64,000 bases of DNA from JAXLVB01 sp046329195 (GCA_046329195.1 JAXLVB010000002.1:2418001-2482000); one strand, 5' to 3'; counted from the first letter of the stretch, positions 25,970 through 36,089 are shown. Notes: a model not told the origin generated them from the letters alone. A program made the numbers and translations.

Positions 25970-28402
25970 ATGAATCCGAACAAATCTACACGCTTTTTGT
26001 TATTCGTGGCTTCGGTCTTGGTGCTTAGCGCCTGGGTAACCCCGCCTGAGAGCATCGAAGCTTTTCTGACCCGTTTCCATACATTTATGGTCAGTAACCC
26101 TACCGAAAAGGTATATCTTCATACTGATAAACCTTACTATGCAGCCGGCGACACTATTTGGATAAAAGGGTATGTAGTGGATGGGATCTTGCATAGAGCC
26201 GACTCGGTAAGTCGAGCGGTGTATATCAAACTGGCTGACGAAAAAGGCCGTTTGGTGGCCAATAAAATAATGCGGGCGCAGTTTGGATTAGGGCAACAAC
26301 TCATCGTTTTGCCCGACTCGATGCCACAGGGCAATTACCAACTGGTAGCTTTCACCAATTGGATGCGCAACCAACCCAGTGATTACTTCTTCCAAAAAGT
26401 CATACCCATTTTTCAACCTGCCCAAAAAGAACGACTGTCTCCCAATTCAGGTGGCCTTGACCTACAGTTTTTCCCAGAAGGAGGCAGTTTAGTAAACGAA
26501 TTAGTGTCAAAGGTTGGTTTTAAGGCGGTCAATCAGCAAGGCAATGGGGTGGATATTGAAGGCGTAATAGAAGAAATCGGCACAGGTGTAGTGACCGAGT
26601 TCAAATCGGAACATTTGGGAATAGGGGCGTTTAATCACTATCCCAAGCCCGGCAAACAATACGTAGCCAAAGTCAAATACATGGGTAAAGAACTCGTGTA
26701 TGCGTTACCTTCGGCTAAAGAAGAAGGCGTCGTCATTTCGATTGGTAACTTATTAGCCGACAACATCAAGGTCTCGTTTGCTGCCCATCTGTCGCCCGAA
26801 AAACTCGCTGCTGAGACCTTTAATTTGGTGGCGCACGTGCGGGGGCAAGTGCGTTATATCGCTGAAATCCCGAAAGACGTCAATCGGACGTTTTATGTGC
26901 CTCGCAACAAAATTCCTGATGAGGGTATTGTGCATTTTACATTGTTCGACAAGAACCTCAATCCAGTCGCCGAACGATTAGTTTTCAACAAAGTAGCTAA
27001 TCAACGCCTCAACATCAAGATTGAACCTAACAAAGTGGAGTATTCTCCTCGTGAGCAAGTGTCGGTTCAACTCACAGCTACCAACTCCAAAGGGTTGCCC
27101 GTGCAGGGTAGTTTTTCGTTGGCAGCCGTGTCAGAATCACAAATCCCAGACGAAAATCTCTTTACCGAACACATTGTTAGCTACCTACTCATGAGCTCCG
27201 ACTTGAGAGGTACCATTGAGCAGCCTGCCTATTACTTTGATAGCGATAACCCTGCGGCTCCACGGCATTTGGATCTGCTGATGATGACTCAAGGCTGGCG
27301 TCGGTTCGTATGGAGCGATGTGGCTCAAAATAAAGTACCAGCCATTAACTATGCTATTGAGCAAGGACTTACAGTGAGTGGACGTATCAATAACTTACGA
27401 AAGAAAAAGGACGAAAACCCCAAAGCCACGCTATTGCTCAATGCGAATAACCTGCCCTACGTACTAGATGCCCCGACCAACGACGAAGGAGAGTTTAGCG
27501 TTTCAAATGTTGATTTTTCGGGTTTAGCTACTGTTTCGTTAAAGAATTTAAGCAAAGGCAGTGTGAGTCCTGCCAATTCGATTTTGCTTCAAGCCATTCG
27601 CCCACCTGAGCATGAGTTTAAACAGATTCCGCTGTCACTTCATACTATTGAGCAAACTAAAATTCAGAATTATCTGACCAAAATAGTGACACAAAGACAG
27701 CTTAAGAGCGCTTTAGCTTCAACACGGCCCGTCGTTGAGGAATCAACAACCAACAAGGAAAAGAAAAAAGAAGAACCCGCTGACCCTCGCCGTAATATTT
27801 ATGGAACGCCTGATTTTACCCTCAAACTCACCGAAGCCATTACCGATGGCGCTCCTAATTTGATGCAAATCATTGCCGGCCGCTTGCCAGGTGTGACGGT
27901 GTCGGGCGGACAGATTCTGATTCGAGGAGTGTCATCTTTTGTAGGCGGTACCGACCCCTTATTTTTGGTCGATGGTGTTCAGATTGATATGGGCGCTCTT
28001 TCGAGTATTCCACCTAAGCAAGTTGAAGCCATTGACGTACTCAAAGGTTCGTCGGCTTCTGCACTGGGCACACGAGGTGCCAATGGCGTGATTGCCATTT
28101 TGACCAAGCGCACTACTATAACGCAAGATCCATCATTGGCTAGCAATCAGGTCAAAGGCTTTGAGGTGGTTCGAGAGTTTTATTCGCCACGCTACGACAC
28201 CAACAAACGAGCTATTTTGCCCGACAATCGTTCTACATTGTATTGGGCCCCGATGGTTCAGACCGATGCCAACGGCAAGGCAACCGTCAGTTTCTGGAAC
28301 TCCGACGAACGCACCACCGTGCGGGTAGTAGTAGAAGGCATGAGTCCGCAAGGATGGTTAGGAACAGGCCAACAGACTTACGTTGTTTCTAACTTTAAGT
28401 AA
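25970..28402 (+). CDS. Secreted MG2/TonB-plug domain protein without beta-barrel
   Basis: This 810-residue protein has a signal peptide (STRFLLFVASVLVLSAW). Residues 40-130 resemble the MG2 domain of alpha-2-macroglobulins (EKVYLHTDKPYYAAGDTIW), followed by Ig-like repeats. Near residues 620-700 there is a TonB-dependent receptor plug (GRLPGVTVSGGQILIRG, then PLFLVDGVQIDMGALSSIPP and ASALGTRGANGVIAI). The protein ends about 100 residues later, so there is no room for the 22-strand barrel. Such plug-only proteins recur in Cytophagales; the plug may dock a partner barrel or act as a SusC-like extension. The nearby genes do not suggest a substrate. Confidence 0.82.
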   Translation: MNPNKSTRFLLFVASVLVLSAWVTPPESIEAFLTRFHTFMVSNPTEKVYLHTDKPYYAAGDTIWIKGYVVDGILHRADSVSRAVYIKLADEKGRLVANKIMRAQFGLGQQLIVLPDSMPQGNYQLVAFTNWMRNQPSDYFFQKVIPIFQPAQKERLSPNSGGLDLQFFPEGGSLVNELVSKVGFKAVNQQGNGVDIEGVIEEIGTGVVTEFKSEHLGIGAFNHYPKPGKQYVAKVKYMGKELVYALPSAKEEGVVISIGNLLADNIKVSFAAHLSPEKLAAETFNLVAHVRGQVRYIAEIPKDVNRTFYVPRNKIPDEGIVHFTLFDKNLNPVAERLVFNKVANQRLNIKIEPNKVEYSPREQVSVQLTATNSKGLPVQGSFSLAAVSESQIPDENLFTEHIVSYLLMSSDLRGTIEQPAYYFDSDNPAAPRHLDLLMMTQGWRRFVWSDVAQNKVPAINYAIEQGLTVSGRINNLRKKKDENPKATLLLNANNLPYVLDAPTNDEGEFSVSNVDFSGLATVSLKNLSKGSVSPANSILLQAIRPPEHEFKQIPLSLHTIEQTKIQNYLTKIVTQRQLKSALASTRPVVEESTTNKEKKKEEPADPRRNIYGTPDFTLKLTEAITDGAPNLMQIIAGRLPGVTVSGGQILIRGVSSFVGGTDPLFLVDGVQIDMGALSSIPPKQVEAIDVLKGSSASALGTRGANGVIAILTKRTTITQDPSLASNQVKGFEVVREFYSPRYDTNKRAILPDNRSTLYWAPMVQTDANGKATVSFWNSDERTTVRVVVEGMSPQGWLGTGQQTYVVSNFK

Positions 28403-28645
28403 GTTGCCTTTGTTATGCGGTAGCTTTGTGAGAATACGTAATGACTCTGATTTACGCATAGCAATTAGATTGAGCCGATTGAAAGCCAACACCGCTTGAT
28501 AAAAAATAGAACTAAAAAAATAGTCTTTGCATTGGTATTTTCGATGCAAAGACTGATTTTTGCAACTGAGAATCAATACCCTACGGCATTTTTTACTCTT
28601 TTTAACATTATTTTGTACATTTAGCATAACCCTAAACTTCCAACG

Positions 28646-30613
28646 ATGGAAGAGAGCCGTAAATTTATCATTCAGGTATTATTCACACTCGTTGGAGTGA
28701 TTTACCTGATTCGTCTGTTTTATTTGCAAGTGATTGACGACAGCTCGCAGTGGGCTGCTGAAAACAACGCTATTATTAAGGAGGTACAGATACCTCCTCG
28801 TGGACAAATCTATGACCGTTACGGCAAGTTGATTGTCTATAACACGCCCGTATATGACCTTTACATTACCCCAAAAAAGGTCAAAATGGCTGATACGTTG
28901 GCATTCTGTAAACTCTTAGATCTCACTCGTACTGAGTTTGACAGCTTGGCATCTGCAGCAAAGGCTTATTCTCGCATTAAGCCGTCTATTTTTATGCGCC
29001 AGCTTTCGGTAGAAGATTATGCCAAAATCCAAGACCGGATGGTGGACTTTCCAGGGTTTACGTTTGAGCGAAGTTCGTTCAGAAGCTATCAGGCACAAAG
29101 TATGGCCAATGCGGTGGGTTATGTAGCCGAAATTGACAAAAAAACCCTTGATAATCAGGAAGAAGAATACTACCGACAAGGTGATTATATTGGCAAAAGT
29201 GGTCTGGAAAAATACTACGAAGCCGAACTACGTGGACAGCGTGGGGTTAAGTATATCATGGTAAACGTACATGGTGTCGAGAAAGGTTCTTACAAAAACG
29301 GCGAAATGGACAGCACTGCCATTGCTGGCAAAGACCTTTATACCTCTATTGACCTCGAAGTGCAGAAATACTGTGAAAGCCTTTTTCAAAATAAAGTTGG
29401 AAGTTTGGTAGCCATTGAGCCTAAAACAGGCGAAGTACTGGCAATGGTGTCGGCGCCTACGTATGACCCGAACTTATTGGCCGGAAGACAATATGCCAAA
29501 AACTACGCTCGCCTCCTCAAAGACCCTTACAAACCCCTCATTAACAGACCACTGCAAGGATACTACCGCCCTGGCTCTACCTTCAAAACTATCCAAGCCT
29601 TGGTAGGTTTGCAAGAGGGAGTCATTACGCCTTCGAGCGTATATGGCCATGCTGGTGCCCCTATGAAATGCCACGGCCACCCTGGCGTAGGTGGCTTGGC
29701 AGGAGCGATTCAGTACTCTTGTAACCCCTATTTTTACTTCGTTTTCCGCAAACTCATTTACAACAACGACGAATCCAATCTTTTTAAAAAATCGGCCATC
29801 GGCCTTGAAAAATGGCATAGCTATGTAGAGAAATTTGGGATTGGTCAAAAACTGGGCGTGGATTTGCCTTATGAGGTTTCGGGAAACCTGCCCGATGTGG
29901 ACTACTACAACAAAATTTATAAAGGCGAATACACCTGGAAGTTTTCTAACATTTACTCACTCAGTATTGGTGAAGGAGAATTGCTCATTAGCCCTATCAA
30001 GTTGGCTAATTTATCGGCTATTATTGCCAATAAAGGCTGGTATATTACCCCTCATTTGGTCAAGGCCATTGGCAACAAAAACACTAAGCCTTTGCCCAAG
30101 TATCAAGAAAAACACTATGTGGGCATTGACGAGCACCATTTTGATGTGGTGCTTGAAGGGATGAAGGGCGCCGTACGAGCCGGAACAGTATATGCCCACT
30201 CTAAAGTACCGGATATTGAAGTAGCAGGTAAGACAGGAACTTCACAAAACAAACGAGGCGACGACAACGCTATTTTCATCTGCTTTGCCCCCGCCAACGA
30301 TCCCAAAATTGCCATTGCTTGTTTTGTGGACAATGCCGGCTTTGGCGGAAACGCCGCAGCAGGTATTGCCACACTTACTCTCGAAATGTACCTCAAACGC
30401 CATGTGGACCGAAAGGCAGAGGAGACCTCAATGCGTGAGAAAAACTACATGATCAAGGTACCTAAACCCCTCGGAGCCAAAAAAGACTCCCTCAAAACCA
30501 GCAAACCTTTACCCATTAAAAAAACAGTGATTGCTCAAACCTCTACACTGGAAAACCAAAAGTTAGCAGACAACAAACGTCTAAAAGTAAAATCAGAAGT
30601 AGGAGGACAATAA
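28646..30613 (+). CDS. mrdA: Penicillin-binding protein 2 (peptidoglycan transpeptidase)
   Basis: This 655-residue class B PBP has one N-terminal membrane helix (FIIQVLFTLVGVIYLIRLFY), a dimerisation domain opening PPRGQIYDRYGKLIVYNTP, and a transpeptidase domain with S311-T-F-K (RPGSTFKTIQ), S358-C-N (YSCNPYFYF) and K529-T-G-T-S. It cross-links peptidoglycan during rod elongation. The C-terminal 60 residues are a basic, low-complexity tail beyond the catalytic domain. rodA follows after 21 bp, the usual mrdAB order, but mreC and mreD, often just upstream in Bacteroidota, are not here. Confidence 0.93.
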   Translation: MEESRKFIIQVLFTLVGVIYLIRLFYLQVIDDSSQWAAENNAIIKEVQIPPRGQIYDRYGKLIVYNTPVYDLYITPKKVKMADTLAFCKLLDLTRTEFDSLASAAKAYSRIKPSIFMRQLSVEDYAKIQDRMVDFPGFTFERSSFRSYQAQSMANAVGYVAEIDKKTLDNQEEEYYRQGDYIGKSGLEKYYEAELRGQRGVKYIMVNVHGVEKGSYKNGEMDSTAIAGKDLYTSIDLEVQKYCESLFQNKVGSLVAIEPKTGEVLAMVSAPTYDPNLLAGRQYAKNYARLLKDPYKPLINRPLQGYYRPGSTFKTIQALVGLQEGVITPSSVYGHAGAPMKCHGHPGVGGLAGAIQYSCNPYFYFVFRKLIYNNDESNLFKKSAIGLEKWHSYVEKFGIGQKLGVDLPYEVSGNLPDVDYYNKIYKGEYTWKFSNIYSLSIGEGELLISPIKLANLSAIIANKGWYITPHLVKAIGNKNTKPLPKYQEKHYVGIDEHHFDVVLEGMKGAVRAGTVYAHSKVPDIEVAGKTGTSQNKRGDDNAIFICFAPANDPKIAIACFVDNAGFGGNAAAGIATLTLEMYLKRHVDRKAEETSMREKNYMIKVPKPLGAKKDSLKTSKPLPIKKTVIAQTSTLENQKLADNKRLKVKSEVGGQ

Positions 30614-30634
30614 CGTACCTTCCTTGATAAATCA

Positions 30635-31921
30635 ATGGATAGAAGAGACGACCGGTTACGACAACGCATCGATTGGGTTTGTGTTATTTTGTTTGCCGCC
30701 TGTGTATTGATAGGCTGGCTCAACGTATATGCCGCTGTATATAACCCCGAAACCCAAACCAGTATTTTTGACCTTTCGACCAATGCTGGCAAGCAACTGG
30801 TTTGGATTGGTACAACTATTCTGCTCATTATTGCCATTCTGGTCATTGACTACCGCTTTTACGAAACGTTTGCTTTTATTATTTATGGCGTTATCGTGTT
30901 TTTGCTGGTGGCAGTATTGGTATTTGGTGCCAATATTAAAGGCTCTCATTCTTGGTTCAAAATCACTGAGACTTTTAGGTTACAGCCCGCCGAATTTGCC
31001 AAAATGGCAACAGCACTCGTTCTGGCTCGTTATATTAGTTCGCCGGGGGTAAACCTATCCAAGTTTCGTGACCAAATTAACGTCGCTTTTTTTGTGGGCT
31101 TACCCGCCATACTCATCCTTATTTCAAACGAAACAGGCTCAACACTGGTTTTTGCGGCCTTCTTAATCATGCTGTATCGAGAAGGACTGCCGGGAGTGTA
31201 TCCGCTCATTGTGCTGATAGGCGCAGCCCTGTTTGTGTGTGCATTAGTATTTGACAAAGTGTACGTAGTAATAGGCTTGGCTGTACTTTCTGCTGCTTTT
31301 TATTGGTTTTTGCCTCGGTATGAGCATACTCGTCGCAACATGATTACCCTCGGTATTGTGTTTTTGGTCATGTCGAGCATTGCGGTAGGTACCGACTTTG
31401 TGGTCGAAAAAGTGCTGCAACCGCACCAGCGTAGCCGTATCAAAGTATTGATTAACCCCGAATCTGACCGCCGAGGGAGTGGCTGGAACGTCATTCAGTC
31501 TAAGATTGCCATTGGTTCGGGAGGGTTTCTTGGCAAAGGTTTCTTGGAAGGAACTCAAACCAAATTTGACTTTGTGCCCGAGCAAAGTACCGACTTTATC
31601 TTTTGTACCATCGGCGAAGAACATGGCTTTTTCGGCAGCCTGATTGTCATCGGGTTGTTGGTGGGGCTAATGCTTCGGGTAGTCTATCTGGCCGACCGAC
31701 AGCGTAATCGCTTTGCCAGGGTGTACGGATATTGTGTGGCCTCTATTTTCTTCTTTCACTTCATGGTCAACATTGGCATGACCATCGGCTTGATGCCCGT
31801 TATTGGGATTCCTTTGCCGTTTTTTAGCTACGGAGGCTCTTCGCTTTGGGCCTTTTCCATCTTGCTCTTTATCTTTTTGAAACTCGACGCCCACAAGTCT
31901 CAAATGTTATCAAGAGTTTGA
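30635..31921 (+). CDS. rodA: Peptidoglycan glycosyltransferase RodA
   Basis: This 428-residue SEDS-family polytopic membrane protein polymerises lipid II in the elongasome with PBP2. About ten hydrophobic segments are visible. Conserved pieces include QPAEFAKMATALVLARY, the Asp-containing EQSTDFIFCTIGEEHGFFGS loop near residue 320 and the C-terminal GMTIGLMPVIGIPLPFFSYG near 380-400, signatures of RodA/FtsW. The genetic pairing with mrdA decides RodA over FtsW. A terminator follows at 31949-31994. Confidence 0.93.
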   Translation: MDRRDDRLRQRIDWVCVILFAACVLIGWLNVYAAVYNPETQTSIFDLSTNAGKQLVWIGTTILLIIAILVIDYRFYETFAFIIYGVIVFLLVAVLVFGANIKGSHSWFKITETFRLQPAEFAKMATALVLARYISSPGVNLSKFRDQINVAFFVGLPAILILISNETGSTLVFAAFLIMLYREGLPGVYPLIVLIGAALFVCALVFDKVYVVIGLAVLSAAFYWFLPRYEHTRRNMITLGIVFLVMSSIAVGTDFVVEKVLQPHQRSRIKVLINPESDRRGSGWNVIQSKIAIGSGGFLGKGFLEGTQTKFDFVPEQSTDFIFCTIGEEHGFFGSLIVIGLLVGLMLRVVYLADRQRNRFARVYGYCVASIFFFHFMVNIGMTIGLMPVIGIPLPFFSYGGSSLWAFSILLFIFLKLDAHKSQMLSRV

Positions 31922-31948
31922 GACTGGGTCGATAGAAACGATTTTGAT

Positions 31949-31994
31949 AACCCCGAATGCCTCCAGCGTATTGACAATGGGTGCATTCGGGGTT
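31949..31994 (+). terminator. Rho-independent terminator after mrdA-rodA
   Basis: A 12-bp perfect stem (AACCCCGAATGC at 31949-31960, complement at 31983-31994) with a 22-base loop is followed by TTG TTG. It lies 28 bp after the rodA stop and ends the pair's transcript. Confidence 0.75.
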
Positions 31995-32085
31995 TTGTTG
32001 CTTCTCTCCTATTCGATTCTGATTCAGACGTAGCGGTGAATTGCCAAAAGAACGTTATCTTAGCCCATCTTTAGACTAACATCGC

Positions 32086-33342
32086 ATGAACAAGCGTCGC
32101 TTTCTCAAAACCGTTTTGGGGTCTTTGACCTTACCTGCCATCAACTGGGAATCTGCCTTAGCGAAAGTATCGCACCTGTCGCCCACCGAATTGGCCGAAA
32201 ACGAACCTTTTTGGACTGACATCCGCAAGGGTTATCGCCTAAAACCTGACTACATCAACCTCGAAAACGGCTACTACTGTTTTCAAACAACAGAGGTACT
32301 CGACCAGTTTGTGAATCACGTACGAGACATCAATTACCAAGGCTCGTATTACATGCGCACGGTCCAGTTTGAGAACAAACTCAAAGTCCAACAGCAATTA
32401 GCCAAGCAATTAGGCTGCACTGCAGAGGAGGTTATCGTCACCCGCAACACCACCGAATCGCTCGATACGGTCATTGCAGGCTACGACTGGAAGGCCGGCG
32501 ACGAGGCCGTTATGGCTCAGCAAGATTACGGTGCTATGTTGGATATGTTTAAGCATCAAGCTCGCCGTTATGGCATAGTCAACAAGATGATTTCGATTCC
32601 GAACCACCCAGCTTCTGATGAGGAAATCGTCGAACTCTATGAAAAAGCCATCACACCACGTACTCGCCTGCTGATGGTGTGCCACATGGTTAACATTACA
32701 GGGCATATTTTGCCCGTCCGAAAGATTGCTGACATGGCTCATCGCCACGGAGTAGATGTGATGGTGGACGGCGCTCATGCCTTTGCGCATATCAATTTTA
32801 ATATCAACGACCTCCACTGCGACTACTACGGAAGCAGCCTCCACAAATGGCTGGGAACGCCGCTGGGGGCTGGGCTGCTGTATGTAACAAAAGGGAAAGC
32901 CAAGAATATTTGGGCTATTTATGGCGATATGGGCTATGCCGACGATGACATCCGTAAACTAAACCACACAGGCACACACCCTTGCCACACCGATTTGACG
33001 ATTCTGGATTCGCTAAAAGTACTCAATACCATTGGCATTGAGCGCAAAGAGGCACGCCTGCGCTATTTGCAGCACTATTGGAGTGACCAAGTGCGCCAAG
33101 TACCCAACATTGTCGTAAATACACCTGCCGACACGGCTCGTTCGTGTGGTATTGCCAACGTGGGCATTGCAACCCTTAAGCCCGGCGATTTGGCCAAAAC
33201 TTTGCTCGATACCTACAAAATCTGGACGGTAGCCATTGACTATGCTAATGTGCGTGGCGTACGGGTAACACCTAATGTTTATACTACTACACAAGAACTG
33301 GACACTTTTGTAAAAGCCTTAAAAGAACTGGCAGCTAATTGA
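32086..33342 (+). CDS. PLP-dependent aminotransferase class V, exported type
   Basis: This 418-residue fold-type I PLP enzyme resembles isopenicillin-N epimerase/cysteine desulfurase-like proteins. The N-terminus MNKRRFLKTVLGSLTLPA looks like a Tat-type signal, suggesting periplasmic location. MVDGAHAFAHINFNINDL near 227 supplies the Asp and His that hold the cofactor, and the Schiff-base lysine is in GSSLHKWLGTPLGAG near 255. VTRNTTESLD near 120 binds the phosphate. The actual substrate cannot be told from the sequence. It is a single gene between two terminators. Confidence 0.83.
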   Translation: MNKRRFLKTVLGSLTLPAINWESALAKVSHLSPTELAENEPFWTDIRKGYRLKPDYINLENGYYCFQTTEVLDQFVNHVRDINYQGSYYMRTVQFENKLKVQQQLAKQLGCTAEEVIVTRNTTESLDTVIAGYDWKAGDEAVMAQQDYGAMLDMFKHQARRYGIVNKMISIPNHPASDEEIVELYEKAITPRTRLLMVCHMVNITGHILPVRKIADMAHRHGVDVMVDGAHAFAHINFNINDLHCDYYGSSLHKWLGTPLGAGLLYVTKGKAKNIWAIYGDMGYADDDIRKLNHTGTHPCHTDLTILDSLKVLNTIGIERKEARLRYLQHYWSDQVRQVPNIVVNTPADTARSCGIANVGIATLKPGDLAKTLLDTYKIWTVAIDYANVRGVRVTPNVYTTTQELDTFVKALKELAAN

Positions 33343-33369
33343 TAGAGTTCAGCAGAGATGTAATCAATA

Positions 33370-33406
33370 ACCAGCACAAGTTACGATTCGTTAAACTTGT
33401 GCCGGT
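33370..33406 (+). terminator. Rho-independent terminator after the PLP enzyme
   Basis: A stem with ACC-A-GCACAAGTT at 33370-33382 pairs with AACTTGTGC-C-GGT at 33394-33406 (one A/C mismatch), followed by GCTTTTTTG. It lies 28 bp after the stop at 33342. Confidence 0.75.
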
Positions 33407-33472
33407 GCTTTTTTGCATTTACGCAAAAGCGGTTTATTCTGGGATACCCAAGCAGCTTTGGGGACTAACGCC

Positions 33473-34120
33473 TTATTTTTTCTTTTCAGGAAAATCGGTC
33501 TTGAACACCCAATCCCAAAGCTTGGAGGTAAATCCAAAACCCGAATCAGGTTCTACGAAATGATGCTTCATGTGTTGTTTCTTGATAGCCTGAAACCACT
33601 TGAACTTAAAATTCACATGGTGCGAAGCGTAGTGCATCTCGTCATAAAATAGATAACCCAGCATAAAAGTAGCAAAGAACAAATGGTGGTATTGCTCCAA
33701 GTCAAATTGCCTAAAAAGCCATCCCATCCCCAAATAAATTAACGTAGAAAGCGGTATGCTCACCGACAGCGGCATTACCAATCGGAGGGTGTCTTGGGGG
33801 TAATCGTGATGAATACCATGAAATGTATAATGAATGGCCTTTAAAATAGGGTTAGTAGGATGAGCATGAAACAAAAAACGATGCACACAATACTCAAAAA
33901 ACGACCAAAATAGGAGTCCGCTAACACAAGTAATGGTAGCTGGCCACACCGAAATCTTATCAATGACAATGCCTTGATAAAAGAAGTAAACAATCACAGG
34001 CAGGAAAACGACAATAGGTACCCACCACGGGATGCGAGTAAAAAAATCTAAAATCGGACTTTCAAAAAGTTTGGGAGAAACGTCGTCGGTAGTTACAAAA
34101 AGTTTGGGTTTAGTTGCCAT
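33473..34120 (-). CDS. Fatty acid hydroxylase / sterol desaturase family protein
   Basis: This 215-residue membrane di-iron enzyme has the histidine motifs in the right order: EYCVHRFLFHAHP, then IHYTFHGIHHDYP, then DEMHYASHHVN and KKQHMKHHFVEPDSGFG. Three or four hydrophobic segments surround them. It is closest in pattern to fatty acid 2-hydroxylases, which hydroxylate the acyl chain of sphingolipids. Many Bacteroidota make sphingolipids, so a role there is plausible. It is convergent with the PLP enzyme gene. Confidence 0.87.
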   Translation of the reverse strand: MATKPKLFVTTDDVSPKLFESPILDFFTRIPWWVPIVVFLPVIVYFFYQGIVIDKISVWPATITCVSGLLFWSFFEYCVHRFLFHAHPTNPILKAIHYTFHGIHHDYPQDTLRLVMPLSVSIPLSTLIYLGMGWLFRQFDLEQYHHLFFATFMLGYLFYDEMHYASHHVNFKFKWFQAIKKQHMKHHFVEPDSGFGFTSKLWDWVFKTDFPEKKK

Positions 34121-34360
34121 AGCACTATATGAATATGACTCACAAGAAAACAGTAAACAATTGATAGTCAGCAGTGTGTTAGGCTTTATCTAAGGTTGTG
34201 ATTAAGTGGATAAGCCCCCAAGAGGTATTCCTAACGGCCTACAATGATACTAAAAAATAGCGTTCGATAACCAAATTTTTGTCATTTATGTCACGGCAGT
34301 TGCCCTTCCTGAGGCGAGAGACGCCCTATTTGAAATGATTTGCAAGGGGTTAGACACAAC

Positions 34361-34388
34361 AAAAAAGCTCAACCGGGTAGGCTGAGCT
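34361..34388 (-). terminator. Rho-independent terminator after the DUF4136 gene
   Basis: A stem AGCTCA-a-CC/GG-c-TGAGCT at 34366-34388 is followed on the minus strand by TTTTTTG. It sits 21 bp after the stop of the DUF4136 lipoprotein at 34410. Confidence 0.7.
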
Positions 34389-34409
34389 AAAAGTCTTGAC
34401 ACTGAAGGG

Positions 34410-34952
34410 TTACATGCCTGTAGCCATCACGGTGTATTCGTCAAAAATATCTCGGATGGCTCTTTTTAAGACACGGCTGTTGTCGTTGACCTCACCAATC
34501 GGAATGCCCGAAGCATAACCTTGCCAAATGATGTAGGAGTTGGAGTTATCAACAAACTGAATCAGCAAGGTGCCATTGCGGAAGCGATACGTCGTTTTTG
34601 AATATTTCTGTTCGTCTTCTTTGATCCATTTGCGAGAACGCAAATCGGGTTGGTAATAACCTTGAAAGCGAAAACTGTCGTCGTAAAAAGTAGAAATGAC
34701 GATAAGGTCGGCGTTGTCGCCCATGGATTTATACCCTCTCAACTGCATCTGTTTGGCTATTTCGACACCTACCGTAGTGCTATCCCAGCCTACCTTCGAG
34801 AGCTTGGAGTGATCAAAATGCCGCCATGTGAAATTACGGTATTTTTCAAATTCGGTCAGAAACGAATAGTCAGACTCTACAAGGTACTTTTGGCGAGTGC
34901 ACCCTCCTATGACAAGGATAAACACAAAGAGTGGCAATAAAGCTTTTTTCAT
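34410..34952 (-). CDS. DUF4136 lipoprotein
   Basis: This 180-residue protein has a lipoprotein signal (LLPLFVFILVIGGCTRQ, lipid Cys at 18). The body fits DUF4136: YLVESDYSFLTEFEKYRNFT, EIAKQMQLRGYKSMGDNADL and KTTYRFRNGTLLIQFVDNSN. It is expected at the periplasmic face of a membrane. Function unknown; such genes often stand alone, as here. Confidence 0.82.
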   Translation of the reverse strand: MKKALLPLFVFILVIGGCTRQKYLVESDYSFLTEFEKYRNFTWRHFDHSKLSKVGWDSTTVGVEIAKQMQLRGYKSMGDNADLIVISTFYDDSFRFQGYYQPDLRSRKWIKEDEQKYSKTTYRFRNGTLLIQFVDNSNSYIIWQGYASGIPIGEVNDNSRVLKRAIRDIFDEYTVMATGM

Positions 34953-35396
34953 AAGCGTTGGCTTCGGGGATATAAATGATTCAAAAAAGAACAGATTATG
35001 ACTTAATAGCGAAAATGCTTAAATCCAAAATACTGATTATGAACTCATTACTACACAACAACTTGCCCTGCTTTGTTCGTATTGGCGCCACTGAACTCAA
35101 TATGGCTGCGCACTAAGTTGGCTTTTTATAGATAGGTAATTTCCAAATGCCCCATGCTTCTACTTGTATTACCTCTTCTTTGGCTCTTTGACTTTTCTGA
35201 TGATTAAAAATTGTACTAATCTATGAAAAAAGCCAATGCTTGTCAAGTAAACCCAGCATCATATTTTTACACTTTGTTATTCATTGCGTGAAGCAAGTCA
35301 GCACCCTAACCACTTGATAGTAAGGCCCAAACCTTACAACAGGGATATCCCTTCGTAGTTATGTCTAACAAATTAGGGTTTCTTTGCTGAGACTTC
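34953..35396. other. 444-bp non-coding stretch, nothing recognised
   Basis: Between the start of the DUF4136 gene and the stop of the molybdopterin enzyme I see no ORF with support, no strong hairpin and no repeat. The stretch is AT-rich and must hold the DUF4136 promoter at its left end. Confidence 0.5.
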
Positions 35397-36089
35397 TTAA
35401 CTGTATCGGTCGTTGCGCCAAGGGTAGGCGGTGTTTGAGTAACCCCGTTCTTCCCAAAATCCTAATTTATTTTTGGGCAAAAACTCAATACGTTTAATCC
35501 ATTTAGCTCCTTTCCATGCATACAGTTGTGGCGTAATCATTCTTACTGGTCCGCCATGTTCTTTCGGAAGAGGCTCTCCATAAACAGTATGCACCAACAG
35601 CACATCAGGCTTGAGGGCTTCTTCTAAGGCCACATTGGTAGTGTAAGTATCATAGCCATAGCACAAAATATGCGTGGCAGTTTCTTTGGGCTGTACCAAA
35701 GCCGCCAAATCCATCAGCCGCACCCCCTCCCACGACATATCCATTTTAGACCACGTGGTCACGCAGTGGAAGTCGCTCGTGTCTTGCGTTTGGGGCAAGG
35801 CCATAAAATCGTTCCAAGTCAATACCACGGGGTTTTCAACTTCGCCGTCGATGGTTAGTCGCCAGCGGTCGAGCGGTACAGTTGGATGATACCCCAAATC
35901 CAGCACAGGCCACTTGATGGTTTGTGTTTGACCAACAGGAATTTTGGGCATTCCATGCCGGTTTTCGGGTCCATGCCCCATAGGGCGCAAGTCTGATACC
36001 GAAGGCGTTTCTTGCATTTTTGCCTCAAAACGAGCCTTCAGCTTCAGGCGAGCTTCCACTATTTTATCAAGCTTTTCGTTGCTTTCCAT
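35397..36089 (-). CDS. Molybdopterin-dependent oxidoreductase, sulfite-oxidase fold
   Basis: This 230-residue protein consists of the sulfite oxidase Moco domain without heme or dimerisation domains. The Mo-ligating cysteine is C109 in SDFHCVTTWSKMDMSWEGV; GGPVRMITPQLYAWKGAKW near 180 and IEFLPKNKLGFWEERGYSN near the end are family marks. There is no signal peptide, so it appears cytoplasmic, unlike the exported MsrP. The substrate is not defined. It is divergent from the OsmC gene. Confidence 0.87.
   Translation of the reverse strand: MESNEKLDKIVEARLKLKARFEAKMQETPSVSDLRPMGHGPENRHGMPKIPVGQTQTIKWPVLDLGYHPTVPLDRWRLTIDGEVENPVVLTWNDFMALPQTQDTSDFHCVTTWSKMDMSWEGVRLMDLAALVQPKETATHILCYGYDTYTTNVALEEALKPDVLLVHTVYGEPLPKEHGGPVRMITPQLYAWKGAKWIKRIEFLPKNKLGFWEERGYSNTAYPWRNDRYS

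Noticed and set aside
33473..33652. Plus-strand ORFs overlapping the fatty acid hydroxylase gene
   Set aside because: They are shadows of the minus-strand gene, which has four clear histidine motifs.
34953..35396. Small RNA gene in the 444-bp gap
   Set aside because: I saw no promoter-terminator pair or stable hairpin that would support one.
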